In this document: positions 24,018-31,770 of the stretch, one piece after another
Numbering within the stretch: position 1 is the stretch's first letter
Layout: every line of letters begins with the position of its first letter
Source of the DNA: Cellulomonas sp. Root485
GTDB lineage: Bacteria > Actinomycetota > Actinomycetes > Actinomycetales > Cellulomonadaceae
Length of the DNA stretch: 64,000 nucleotides
NCBI RefSeq assembly: GCF_001426705.1
Contig: NZ_LMFC01000004.1
Span: 186,001 to 250,000, forward strand
Direction of reading: 5' to 3'
Translations under genes and position numbers: made by a program
Notes under the pieces: model-generated
Seen by the model: the letters and a program-made list of their open reading frames with translations, nothing else
Told to the model about the DNA's origin: nothing
The model's database searches: none

Positions 24018-24170
24018 CGCAACGTCCGCACTCGTCACTGCTGGAGCGCGCACGAGTGCGGACGTCCCGTTCCTGGCTTCCGCAACGTCCGCACTCGTCA
24101 CTGCTGGAGCGCGCAGGAGTGCGGACGTCCGCGTATTCGGTTGTCGGGGCGCGCGGATGTGCGGACGTCC
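24018..24170. repeat. Tandem palindromic repeat block, two and a half units
   Basis: A unit of about 52 bp occurs twice (24018-24069 and 24081-24130). Each unit is a hairpin: ACGTCCGCACTCGT (24022-24035) pairs perfectly with ACGAGTGCGGACGT (24052-24065), and 24085-24098 pairs with 24115-24128 with one mismatch. The loop CACTGCTGGAGCGCGC is shared. A third, degenerate right arm lies at 24157-24170. The block fills the space between convergent genes and may also terminate both transcripts. Confidence 0.85.
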
Positions 24171-24177
24171 CGGCGGG

Positions 24178-26871
24178 TCAGGGCTGCAGGAGGCGCCAGA
24201 GGCGGTCGGCGGACATGGGGAGCTCGTGCGGGCGGACGCCCACGGCGTCGCGGATGGCGTTGGCCAGGGCGGGGGCGACCGGGTTGTAGGGGGCCTCGCT
24301 CATCGACTTGGCGCCCAGGGGACCCAGGTCGTCGGCGGTCTGGGCGAAGAGGACCTCGGTGCGGGGCAGGTCGATCATCTGCGGCACGTGGTAGCTGCGG
24401 AACGACGCGGTGGTCACGCGGCCCTCGTCGTCGAGCCGCATCTCCTCGAACAGCGCAGAGCCGACGGCCTGACCGGTGCCGCCCTCGACCTGGCCGCGCA
24501 GCTGCTCGGGGTGCAGGACGGTGCCGGCGTCGACGGCCTGCACCGACCGCAGGACGGTGACCTCGCCGGTCGCGGGGTCGACGGCGACGCGGAACCCGTG
24601 CACGTTGAACGCCACCGAGCGCGGCGAGCCGTCGTGCGTGCCCTGACCGGTCAGGCCGGGCACGGCGCGCGCGATCTCGGTCAGCGGCACGCCGCTCGCC
24701 GACTCGGGCCCGAGGTCCTCGGCGTCCCAGGTGCGGGGTTCGTCGCTCGGGTGGTCGCGCAGGGCGGCGGCGGCCGACAGGATCTTGGTGCGCAGCTGGT
24801 GGGCGGCGCGGTGCAGGGCGAGGCCGGCGACGACGACACCCGCGGAGCCGAACGCGCCGGTGTCGTACCCGGTCACGTCGGTGTCGGACTGCCGGATCAC
24901 GATGCGGTCGACGGTGGTGCCGAGCGCCTGGGCGACGAGCTGGCCGTGCACGGTGGTGGTGCCGTTGCCGAACTCGGTGGTACCGACGCTGATCTCGTAC
25001 CGGCCGTCGTCGAGCAGGCGGACGGACGCCTCGGCGTAGTGCCCGCGCGGGGCGATGGTCGCGATCATGGCGACGGCCGTCCCGGAGCCGACGAGGGTGC
25101 CGGGAGGCGCCGGCAGGTCCGCCGAGCGGTCGGCCAGGGCCGCTTCCACGAGGTCGAGGCACTGGTCCATGCCGTACGAGTGCATGTCGAGGTCGCCCAC
25201 CTCGTCGGGGTCGGCCACGAGCAGCCGGTCGCCGGGGACGACGACGTTGCGGCGGCGCACGTCGAACGCGGAGATCCCGACCGACCGCGCGAGGTCGTCC
25301 ATCGCCGACTCGATGGCGAAGATGACCTGGCCGAGCCCGTACCCGCGGAAGGCCCCCGACGGGAGCGTGTGCGTGTAGACCGACTCGGCGTCGACCCTCT
25401 TGTTGGCGCACCGGTAGACCGCCACGGACTCGCTGACGCCGTGGAACATGACGCCCGGCCCGTGGTTGCCGTAGGCGCCGGTGTTGGTCAGGACGTCGAT
25501 GCGCATCGCGGTCAGCACGCCGTCGGCGTCGGCGCCCAGCTCGACCTCGACGCGGACCGGGTGCCGGCTGGGCACGATGGTGAACTCGTCGGCCCGGGTC
25601 ATCTCGTACTGCACCGCGCGGCCGGTGCGCAGGACGGCGAGCGCGACGACGTCCTCGGTGAGCAGCTCCTGCTTGCCGCCGAACCCGCCGCCCACCCGAC
25701 CGGTGAGCACCCGCACGCGCGACGGGTCCAGCGCGAAGATGTGCGCGATCTCGTCGCGGACCAGGTACGGGACCTGGGTGCTGGTGCGCAGGACGAGGCG
25801 GCCGTCCTCGTCCAGCCAGCCGCGGGTCGCGTGCGTCTCCAGGGCCACGTGCGACACGCGGCTCGTGCGGTAGGTGCCCCCGACGCGGTGCGCCGAGGCG
25901 GCGAGGGCGTCGGCGACGGAGCCCATCTCGGCGTGCAGCTGCGCGACGACGTTGCGGCCCGGCTCGGAGATGCGCGCCTCGGGACCCTTGTCGCCGTGCA
26001 CCAGCGGAGCGCCGGGCTTGCGGGCCTGCTCCGGGTCGAGGACCGCGGGCAGCACCTCGTACTCGACCTCGATCAGGCGGAGCGCACGCGACGCCTCGCG
26101 CAGCGACTCGGCGACGACGACCGCGACGCGCTGCCCGTGGAACCGCAGGACCGGGTCGAGCACGCGGGTGTCGTCGGGGTCGTCGAGGCGGCTCTCGTGG
26201 CGAGCGGTCGAGAACAGGGTGCCGGGGGAGTCCTCGTGGGTGAGGACGGTCAGCACGCCGGGGGCGGCCAGGGCGGCGGTGGTGTCGATCGACACGATCC
26301 TCGCGTGCGCGTGCGGGCTCCCCAGGATGGCGAGATGAGCCAGGTCGGTGGCGGGGACGTCGAGCGTGAACGGTTCGCGTCCGGTGACGATCCGGCGCGC
26401 CGCGGGGGAGCGCACGGAGCGTCCGGCGTCCTGGCCGGCCACGGGGTCGACCGTGTTGCGCCGACCGGCGACGGCGTCGCAGATCGACCGGTAGCCGGTG
26501 CAGCGGCACAGGTTGCCCTTGAGCAGGCGGGCGGTCTCGTCGTCGTCCGTCGTGAGGCCGAGACCCGCCACCGTGGTGACCATGCCGGCGGTGCAGAACC
26601 CGCACTGGAACGCGGCGGCGTCGACGAACGCCTGGCCTACCCGCGGGTCGAGCCCGGCGACCGTGGTGACGGCTCGCCCCGCCGCCCTGTAGGCGGGCAC
26701 CAGGCAGGAGTGCGTCGGCCGGCCGTCGAGGAGCACCGTGCACGCCCCGCAGTCGCCGGAGTCGCAGCCCTTCTTCACCTCGACGTGCCCCTGCTCGCGC
26801 AGCAGCGTCCGCAGCACCTGCCCGGGGGCGGGCTCGGCGTCGACCGGCGTGCCGTTCACCTCGAACCTCAT
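24178..26871 (-). CDS. Xanthine dehydrogenase, fused [2Fe-2S] and molybdopterin subunit
   Basis: An 897-residue fusion. Residues about 1-150 hold two [2Fe-2S] clusters: CDSGDCGACTV for the plant-type cluster, and CGFCTAGM with LCRCTGY for the second. The rest is the molybdopterin-binding region with GRVGGGFGGKQE, GTTEFGNGTTTVHGQ and, near the end, GAKSMSEAPYNP with the catalytic Glu. It hydroxylates hypoxanthine/xanthine to urate, passing electrons to the separate FAD subunit. ATG 26871 overlaps the FAD-subunit stop (ATGA). The Fe-S plus Mo fusion without FAD differs from the XdhA/XdhB arrangement; an aldehyde- or nicotinate-type substrate is possible, but the purine genes around it favour xanthine. 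Confidence 0.92.
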   Translation of the reverse strand: MRFEVNGTPVDAEPAPGQVLRTLLREQGHVEVKKGCDSGDCGACTVLLDGRPTHSCLVPAYRAAGRAVTTVAGLDPRVGQAFVDAAAFQCGFCTAGMVTTVAGLGLTTDDDETARLLKGNLCRCTGYRSICDAVAGRRNTVDPVAGQDAGRSVRSPAARRIVTGREPFTLDVPATDLAHLAILGSPHAHARIVSIDTTAALAAPGVLTVLTHEDSPGTLFSTARHESRLDDPDDTRVLDPVLRFHGQRVAVVVAESLREASRALRLIEVEYEVLPAVLDPEQARKPGAPLVHGDKGPEARISEPGRNVVAQLHAEMGSVADALAASAHRVGGTYRTSRVSHVALETHATRGWLDEDGRLVLRTSTQVPYLVRDEIAHIFALDPSRVRVLTGRVGGGFGGKQELLTEDVVALAVLRTGRAVQYEMTRADEFTIVPSRHPVRVEVELGADADGVLTAMRIDVLTNTGAYGNHGPGVMFHGVSESVAVYRCANKRVDAESVYTHTLPSGAFRGYGLGQVIFAIESAMDDLARSVGISAFDVRRRNVVVPGDRLLVADPDEVGDLDMHSYGMDQCLDLVEAALADRSADLPAPPGTLVGSGTAVAMIATIAPRGHYAEASVRLLDDGRYEISVGTTEFGNGTTTVHGQLVAQALGTTVDRIVIRQSDTDVTGYDTGAFGSAGVVVAGLALHRAAHQLRTKILSAAAALRDHPSDEPRTWDAEDLGPESASGVPLTEIARAVPGLTGQGTHDGSPRSVAFNVHGFRVAVDPATGEVTVLRSVQAVDAGTVLHPEQLRGQVEGGTGQAVGSALFEEMRLDDEGRVTTASFRSYHVPQMIDLPRTEVLFAQTADDLGPLGAKSMSEAPYNPVAPALANAIRDAVGVRPHELPMSADRLWRLLQP

Positions 26872-27668
26872 GCGAGCTCCTCCCGCACCTGCTCGGCGAG
26901 CCGCAACGTCATGGCCCGGCGCCAGTCCGGCGCGCCGTGCGGGTCGTCGTACCAGTCGTCGACCGCGTCGACCGCGGCGGACAGCTCGTCGGTCGTCGGC
27001 ATGGTCGGGAACGCGAGGCGGTGGGGGTGGGTGACTCCGGCGGTGAGGGTCACGACGAGCCCACCGGCGTCGTCGCGACGGCCCACCACGATCGCCCCCG
27101 ACCTCCCGTGCCGGGTCAGCGCGACGCGGCGGAACGCGACGGGCTGGGGGAGCACGTCGGCAGCCACCTCCACGGACCGCAGCACCTCGCCGGGGCGCAG
27201 CGCGGTGGTCCGCACGCCGGTGACCAGCGAGGCGACCGGCTCGCGGCGCTCACCACCGTCGGGGGTCCAGACGACGGCCGTCGCGTCCAGGGCGACGGCG
27301 AACGACGTGAGCGCCCCGGCCGGCAGTGCCACGCAGATGTTCCCGCCGACCGTCGCCCAGTCCCAGATCTTCTCCGAGGCCACCAGCGACCGCGCGCACT
27401 CCTGCACCAGGTGCTGGGACTGCCAGCCCGGGACCGGGGGGAGGTCCGCCAGCGACCGGATCGTGCAGGTGGCGGCCAGGGTCAGACCGGCAGACGTCTG
27501 CTCGATCGCGGGCCAGCCCAGCGTCGTGAGGTCGACGAGCTCGTCCAGACCCGGTTGCTGCTCGGAGAACAGCCACGTGCCGCCGGCCAACGGCGCGCTG
27601 CGGGGGCCGAGCGCGAGCTCGGTACGGTCGTGTGCCGCGCGGATGCGGTCCAGCGAGATGAGGTCCAT
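26868..27668 (-). CDS. Xanthine dehydrogenase FAD-binding subunit
   Basis: A 266-residue CoxM-type flavoprotein. The FAD pyrophosphate-binding segments are present: LGPRSAPLAGGTWLF and EKIWDWATVGGNICVALPAG, then RREPVASLVTGVRTTALRPGEVL in the C-terminal CO-dehydrogenase flavoprotein domain. It takes electrons from the Fe-S centres of the next gene's product and gives them to NAD or another acceptor. ATG 27668 starts directly at the family core. It heads the two-gene operon and is divergent from the VOC gene, 69 bp apart. Confidence 0.92.
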   Translation of the reverse strand: MDLISLDRIRAAHDRTELALGPRSAPLAGGTWLFSEQQPGLDELVDLTTLGWPAIEQTSAGLTLAATCTIRSLADLPPVPGWQSQHLVQECARSLVASEKIWDWATVGGNICVALPAGALTSFAVALDATAVVWTPDGGERREPVASLVTGVRTTALRPGEVLRSVEVAADVLPQPVAFRRVALTRHGRSGAIVVGRRDDAGGLVVTLTAGVTHPHRLAFPTMPTTDELSAAVDAVDDWYDDPHGAPDWRRAMTLRLAEQVREELA

Positions 27669-27725
27669 GTCTGCCCGAGTGAACCGTACCCACGTGTCCG
27701 GCGTGTGACGACGAGCGGGTCGTCC

Positions 27726-27731
27726 TAGCGT
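27726..27731 (+). promoter_or_regulatory. Leaderless -10 element of VOC gene
   Basis: TAGCGT lies 6 nt before the ATG at 27738, with no ribosome site between; this is the spacing of leaderless actinobacterial genes. Confidence 0.45.
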
Positions 27732-27737
27732 CGGTCC

Positions 27738-28133
27738 ATGACGACCCGCCACCTGCGCCAACCGACCCTCGACTGCGCCGAGCCGCGTGAGCTCGCCGAG
27801 TTCTACCGGCAGCTGCTCGGCTGGGTGTACGCGGACGGCCACGAGGAGCCCGACCCCGACGGCGACGACTTCCTTCTCCTGATCGACCCGGACCGTCCGG
27901 TGCGGCTCGCGTTCCAGCGCTCTGACGCGACGGTGGCGCCGTGGCGGGTGGGTGCGCGCGTGCACCTGGACCTCGACGTCGACGACCTGGACGTCGGGCA
28001 CGAGGACGCCGTCCGCCTCGGTGCGCGTCCGCTCACGGGCACGCCCGAGGAGGAAGGGCACGGTGACGACCCGTTCCGGGTGTACGCGGACCCGTCGGGA
28101 CACCCGTTCTGCCTGTGCCTGCCCGATCAGTGA
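27738..28133 (+). CDS. VOC/glyoxalase-like domain protein
   Basis: A 131-residue single VOC domain of the Glyoxalase_6 kind (PTLDCAEPRELAEFYRQLLGW, then VHLDLDVDDLDVGHEDAVRLGA and VYADPSGHPFCLCL). The conserved metal-site positions are partly kept. Its function is unknown. It starts without a visible ribosome site behind a TAGCGT element, and its stop overlaps the convergent amidotransferase gene by 7 bp. Confidence 0.87.
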   Translation: MTTRHLRQPTLDCAEPRELAEFYRQLLGWVYADGHEEPDPDGDDFLLLIDPDRPVRLAFQRSDATVAPWRVGARVHLDLDVDDLDVGHEDAVRLGARPLTGTPEEEGHGDDPFRVYADPSGHPFCLCLPDQ

Positions 28134-28966
28134 GCCGGTGACCTGGGCTCGAACCCGATGAGCTCCTCGCGGCCGGCGTCGATCAGCAGGCACGTGCTCT
28201 CGGGCACCTCGCGCCAGGCGCCCTTGAGGTCGCCGAGCGGCTCCGAGACGATGATCCGCGTCTCGTCGGACAGGTCGTGCAGGACGGGGTTCTCGGGGTA
28301 CTGCTCCTTGAGCACGGCGACGTCGGCGTTGTGGAACAGCGACCGGCTCTGCCCTTCCGTCGAGTACCGGAACGCCCACACGCGCTGGCCGTCGGTGGTG
28401 CACACGGTCATCTGCACGGGGAACGCGACACCGTGCGCGCGACCCACCTCCTCGACCAGCCCGACCGCGCGGGCGACGGCGGCGGGCGGGTCGTCCTGGA
28501 GCCCGAACGTCAGCGCGAGGTAGAAGAGCACCTCCGAGTCCGTCGACCCCTCGATGAACGGGAACAGGTCCGGGTCGACGGCCAGGACGAGGTCACGCTT
28601 CATCGCGGTGAACCCGGCGAGCAGACCGTTGTGCATCCACAGCCAGCGACCGTGCCGGAACGGGTGGCAGTTGGTCTGCTGCACGGCGGAGCCGGACGTG
28701 GCGCGGATGTGCGCGAGGACCGTGCCGGAGCGGACGTGCTCGGCCAGCTCGCGCAGGTTCCGGTCGCTCCAGGCCGGCTCGATGCTGCGGAACACCCCAG
28801 GGGTCGGGGACAGGTCGGTGTACCAGCCGACGCCCACCCCGTCGCCGTTGGTGGCTTCTGCCCCGAGCCGGCTGTGCAGGCTCTGCACCACGAGCGAGTT
28901 GGTCGGCTTGTAGAGCAGGTCGTCGATGAGGACGGGCGATCCGGTGTACGCGAGCCAACGACACAC
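28127..28966 (-). CDS. Class II glutamine amidotransferase (EgtC/YafJ-like)
   Basis: A 279-residue Ntn-type amidohydrolase. The choice of GTG 28966 places Cys immediately after the initiator Met (CRWLAYTGSPV), as required for the N-terminal nucleophile, and AAGGAGG lies 5 nt before it; the longer frame from 28984 would bury the Cys. Other family segments are GWYTDLSPTPGVFRS, LAHIRATSGSAVQQTNCHPF and WMHNGLL. Relatives hydrolyse gamma-glutamyl amides, including EgtC of ergothioneine synthesis, but no egt genes are adjacent, so the substrate is unknown. Confidence 0.88.
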   Translation of the reverse strand: MCRWLAYTGSPVLIDDLLYKPTNSLVVQSLHSRLGAEATNGDGVGVGWYTDLSPTPGVFRSIEPAWSDRNLRELAEHVRSGTVLAHIRATSGSAVQQTNCHPFRHGRWLWMHNGLLAGFTAMKRDLVLAVDPDLFPFIEGSTDSEVLFYLALTFGLQDDPPAAVARAVGLVEEVGRAHGVAFPVQMTVCTTDGQRVWAFRYSTEGQSRSLFHNADVAVLKEQYPENPVLHDLSDETRIIVSEPLGDLKGAWREVPESTCLLIDAGREELIGFEPRSPAH

Positions 28967-29029
28967 GACGGCCTCCTTCGGCACGGGGTCCGGTGGCCCG
29001 ACCCCACCTGCCCACGCTACGACGCGTCG

Positions 29030-29695
29030 TCAGCCGGCGGGGGTCCACGGAGCATCGGGGCGCTGCTCGTCGTACGTCCCTCCGGCCCCGCAGCCGCCCA
29101 CGTACTCGTCGGGCATCCGCGGGTACACCTCGGTCCAGTACCGCAGGGCGAGGTCCCGCGCCTCGGCCGGCGACGCCCCCAGCGCCTCCGCCATCGCTGC
29201 GTCCCGCTGCACGGCCGCGCACTCGGCGTGGGCCTCGTTGGTGAGCCCGACCATGTGCATCGTCTCGTGCGTGACCACGTGCACGGCGATGACCTGGTCC
29301 AGCGACGGGTTCACCTTGGTCGAGCCGAGCCACGCGCGCAGGTTGCCGCAGGGGCGGAACTTGATGAGGGTCGAGCGCTCGGGGACCCCGTCCGGCCCCC
29401 ACGCGACGTAGCCGAGCTCGGGGCCGAGGTCGACGAACGCCTGCCCGAGGCTCTGGCAGCTGACCTGCACCGGGCCGCCCGCGATGTGGCTGGCCGCGCC
29501 CTCGAGCTGGTGCTCGACCCACGCCTCGACCGCCATCGGGACCGCGAAGCACAGCGCCAGGCCGAGCGAGAGGCCGACGCTGATCCTCGGGAAGGGCGCG
29601 ATGCGGCCGAGCCAGTCGACGCGCCGGTTCAGCCATCGCGCGACGATGACGGCCGCGAGCACGAGGGACCCGATCAGGCCGAGGGTGAGGAGCAC
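29030..29695 (-). CDS. Membrane-anchored HExxH zinc metallopeptidase-like protein
   Basis: A 221-residue protein with two transmembrane helices (about residues 2-20 and 38-58) followed by a soluble domain. The motif VVTHETMHMVGL gives H143-E-T-M-H147, and NEAHAEC gives Glu158 as possible third ligand. The family is not recognised beyond this. GTG 29695 begins 3 bp after the MarR stop, implying translational coupling. The soluble part has several Cys residues, consistent with an extracytoplasmic location. Peptidase function is inferred from the motif only. Confidence 0.75.
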   Translation of the reverse strand: MLLTLGLIGSLVLAAVIVARWLNRRVDWLGRIAPFPRISVGLSLGLALCFAVPMAVEAWVEHQLEGAASHIAGGPVQVSCQSLGQAFVDLGPELGYVAWGPDGVPERSTLIKFRPCGNLRAWLGSTKVNPSLDQVIAVHVVTHETMHMVGLTNEAHAECAAVQRDAAMAEALGASPAEARDLALRYWTEVYPRMPDEYVGGCGAGGTYDEQRPDAPWTPAG

Positions 29696-29698
29696 ACC

Positions 29699-30190
29699 TC
29701 AGTCATCGGTCGTCGGCGCCCCGACCATGACGTGCGACGGGTCGAGAACCTCCAGGATGCGACCCATGATGCGGTCGAGGTCGGCGACGTCCGCCGTGGT
29801 CAGCGGGTCGATCACCGTCTCACGGACGGTTCCGACGTGGCCCGGTGCGGCGGCCACGACGGTGGTCCAGCCGGCCGGGGTGAGGACCGCGTTGGTGGCA
29901 CGGCGGTCCTCCGCGCACGCCTCCCGGCGCACCAGCCCGCGCTTCTCCAACCGCGAGACGACGTGGGAGAGGCGTGCGAGGGTGGCGTTGGTGTGTGCGG
30001 CGAGGGAGGTCATCCGCAGGGTGCGGTCGGGCGCCTCGGAGAGCATCGCGAGCGTGAAGTACTCGAAGTGGCTCAGGCCGGAGTCGCGCTGGAGCTGGGA
30101 CTCGAGCGTGCCGGGGAGCAGCTCGACGACCGCGATGAGCTTCTTCCAGGCGCTGAGCTGCTCGGCAGTGAGCCATCTCGTCTCCGTCAT
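29699..30190 (-). CDS. MarR family transcriptional regulator
   Basis: A 163-residue winged-helix regulator: GLSHFEYFTLAMLSEAPDRTLRMTSLA and LARLSHVVSRLEKRGLVRRE form the helix-turn-helix and wing. ATG 30190 is the start. It is divergent from a reductase and ring-cleavage-dioxygenase pair, and the gap contains a promoter overlapped by inverted TACTTG/CTACAA motifs, so it very likely represses that pair and itself, as MhqR and CatR-type regulators do for quinone/catechol detoxification genes. Confidence 0.9.
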   Translation of the reverse strand: MTETRWLTAEQLSAWKKLIAVVELLPGTLESQLQRDSGLSHFEYFTLAMLSEAPDRTLRMTSLAAHTNATLARLSHVVSRLEKRGLVRREACAEDRRATNAVLTPAGWTTVVAAAPGHVGTVRETVIDPLTTADVADLDRIMGRILEVLDPSHVMVGAPTTDD

Positions 30191-30206
30191 GGGCTCGACG
30201 GTACCA

Positions 30207-30248
30207 AATACTTGACGCTACAACTATTAGGCGTAGAGTACTTGTAGC
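30207..30248. promoter_or_regulatory. Promoter and MarR operator of reductase/dioxygenase pair
   Basis: TTGACG (30212-30217), a 16-bp spacer and TAGAGT (30234-30239) form a sigma-70-type promoter toward the plus strand. GCTACAA (30217-30223) and TTGTAGC (30242-30248) are perfect inverted repeats flanking the -10, and TACTTG occurs at both ends. A MarR dimer bound here would block transcription. Confidence 0.65.
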
Positions 30249-30271
30249 AACAACCAATCGAGGAGGACGCA

Positions 30272-30883
30272 ATGAGCACGGTGACGATCGTCGGAGCGGG
30301 CAACATGGGTGCGGCCATCGCGTGGCGCGTGATCGCGGGCGGGAACGACGCGCAGGTGCTCACCCGGACGCCGCTGAAGGTCGCCATCCCGGGCGCGAAG
30401 CACGGCACCGTCGGGGACCCGATCACCGGCGAGATCGTCGTCCTCGCCCTCCCGTACGCGGCCGTGCCCGAGGTGCTCGCGCAGTACGAGGGCCAGCTCG
30501 ACGGCAAGGTCATCGTGGACATCACCAACCCGGTCGACTTCGCGACGTTCGACTCGCTCGTCGTCCCGACGGGCAGCTCCGCCGCCGCCGTCATCGCGGA
30601 GGCCGTGCCGGGCGCGTCCGTGCTCAAGGCGTTCAACACCACGTTCGCGGCGACGCTGACCACCGGCGAGGTGGGCAACGAGCGGACCACCGTCCTCGTC
30701 GCCGGCGACGACGCCGATGCCAAGGCAGCGCTGGCCGCGGTCGTCGACGCAGGCGGCCTGCGGGTCGTCGACGCGGGCTCGCTCAAGCGTGCCCACGAGC
30801 TCGAGGCCTTCGGGTTCCTCCAGCTCACCCTCGCCGCAGCCGAGCAGACGCCGTGGACCGGCGGGTTCGGGCTGACGGCATGA
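30272..30883 (+). CDS. NADPH-dependent F420 reductase-like oxidoreductase
   Basis: A 203-residue Rossmann protein. TIVGAGNMGAAIAWR is the dinucleotide loop, IVVLALPYAAVPEVL and VIVDITNPVD are typical of the F420-oxidoreductase/NADP-dependent family, and KAFNTTFAATL supplies the late loop. Members reduce F420 or quinones with NADPH. ATG follows GAGGAGGACGCA. Its stop overlaps the start of the dioxygenase gene, and a MarR operator sits in front, suggesting a role in handling quinone or catechol stress (inference). Confidence 0.88.
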   Translation: MSTVTIVGAGNMGAAIAWRVIAGGNDAQVLTRTPLKVAIPGAKHGTVGDPITGEIVVLALPYAAVPEVLAQYEGQLDGKVIVDITNPVDFATFDSLVVPTGSSAAAVIAEAVPGASVLKAFNTTFAATLTTGEVGNERTTVLVAGDDADAKAALAAVVDAGGLRVVDAGSLKRAHELEAFGFLQLTLAAAEQTPWTGGFGLTA

Positions 30884-31731
30884 GCGAGATCCTCGACGGC
30901 CGCACCGACGTCGGCGCCGTCACCCTCAAGGTCGGCGACCTCGACGCGATGACCGACTACTACGCGCGCGGCATCGGCCTGAGCGTCCTCGGGCAGGAGG
31001 GCGACCGTGTCACCCTCGGCCGGCTGGGCGTCCCGGCCGTCGTGCTCGAGCACACGCCCCTGCTCAAGCACGCGCCGTCGTCGGCGGCCGGCCTCTTCCA
31101 CACCGCGATCCTGTTCGGCGAGCAGAGCGACCTCGCGTCGTCCGTCTACTCCGTCGCCCGGCACTTCCCGTCGTCGTTCACCGGCAGCTCCGACCACCTC
31201 GTGTCCAAGGCCCTGTACTTCGACGACCCCGAGGGCAACGGCGTCGAGCTCTACTGGGACCGGCCGCGCGAGCAGTGGGGCTGGGAGAACGGCCGTGTCG
31301 CGATGGCCACCGAGTACCTCGACCCGAACGGCTTCCTGCGGGAGAACCTCGTCGACCCCGACACCCTCGACGGGGCCGCCACCGTCGGTCACGTCCACCT
31401 CAAGGTCGGCGACCTCACGACCGCCCACGAGTTCTACGTCGACACCGTCGGGTTCGAGGTCACCGCGGAGTACGGCACGCAGGCGCTGTTCGTCTCCGCC
31501 GGTGGGTACCACCACCACCTCGCGATGAACACGTGGCAGAGCCGCGGCGCACAGGGCCGGTGGCCCGCGCTCGGCCTGGGCGAGGTCACCATCGAGCTGC
31601 CGACGGACGACGAGCGCGGAGCCCTGGGCGCCCGGTTGGCGAGCCGCGGCATCGCGACCCGCGACGACGGCCGCGTGCTGGCGTTCGAGGACCCGTGGAA
31701 CAACGAGATCCGGGTGGTCGTCGCCGGCTGA
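30880..31731 (+). CDS. Extradiol ring-cleavage dioxygenase-like protein (VOC, CatE/MhqO-type)
   Basis: A 283-residue protein with two pairs of VOC modules: VTLKVGDLDAMTDYYARGIGL with DDPEGNGVELYWDRP, then VGHVHLKVGDLTTAHEFYV with YHHHLAMNTW. The His and Glu metal ligands of type I extradiol dioxygenases are in place (HVHLKV, HHLAMN, NEIRVV region). This matches catechol-2,3-dioxygenase-like CatE/MhqO proteins controlled by MarR regulators in Bacillus. ATG 30880 overlaps the upstream stop. It would open catechol or hydroquinone rings; the natural substrate is unknown. Confidence 0.87.
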   Translation: MSEILDGRTDVGAVTLKVGDLDAMTDYYARGIGLSVLGQEGDRVTLGRLGVPAVVLEHTPLLKHAPSSAAGLFHTAILFGEQSDLASSVYSVARHFPSSFTGSSDHLVSKALYFDDPEGNGVELYWDRPREQWGWENGRVAMATEYLDPNGFLRENLVDPDTLDGAATVGHVHLKVGDLTTAHEFYVDTVGFEVTAEYGTQALFVSAGGYHHHLAMNTWQSRGAQGRWPALGLGEVTIELPTDDERGALGARLASRGIATRDDGRVLAFEDPWNNEIRVVVAG

Positions 31732-31770
31732 ACCCCGGCCCTCCCGGTCAGCGCGGCGCAGCAGCACGCG

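Noticed and set aside
24018..24170. CRISPR array
   Set aside because: Only two full units, each a long palindrome with a conserved loop instead of variable spacers, and no cas genes.
24098..26743. Long second minus-strand frame within the xanthine dehydrogenase gene
   Set aside because: Same strand, other frame, Arg/Pro-rich, no motif; the dehydrogenase frame carries all cofactor motifs.
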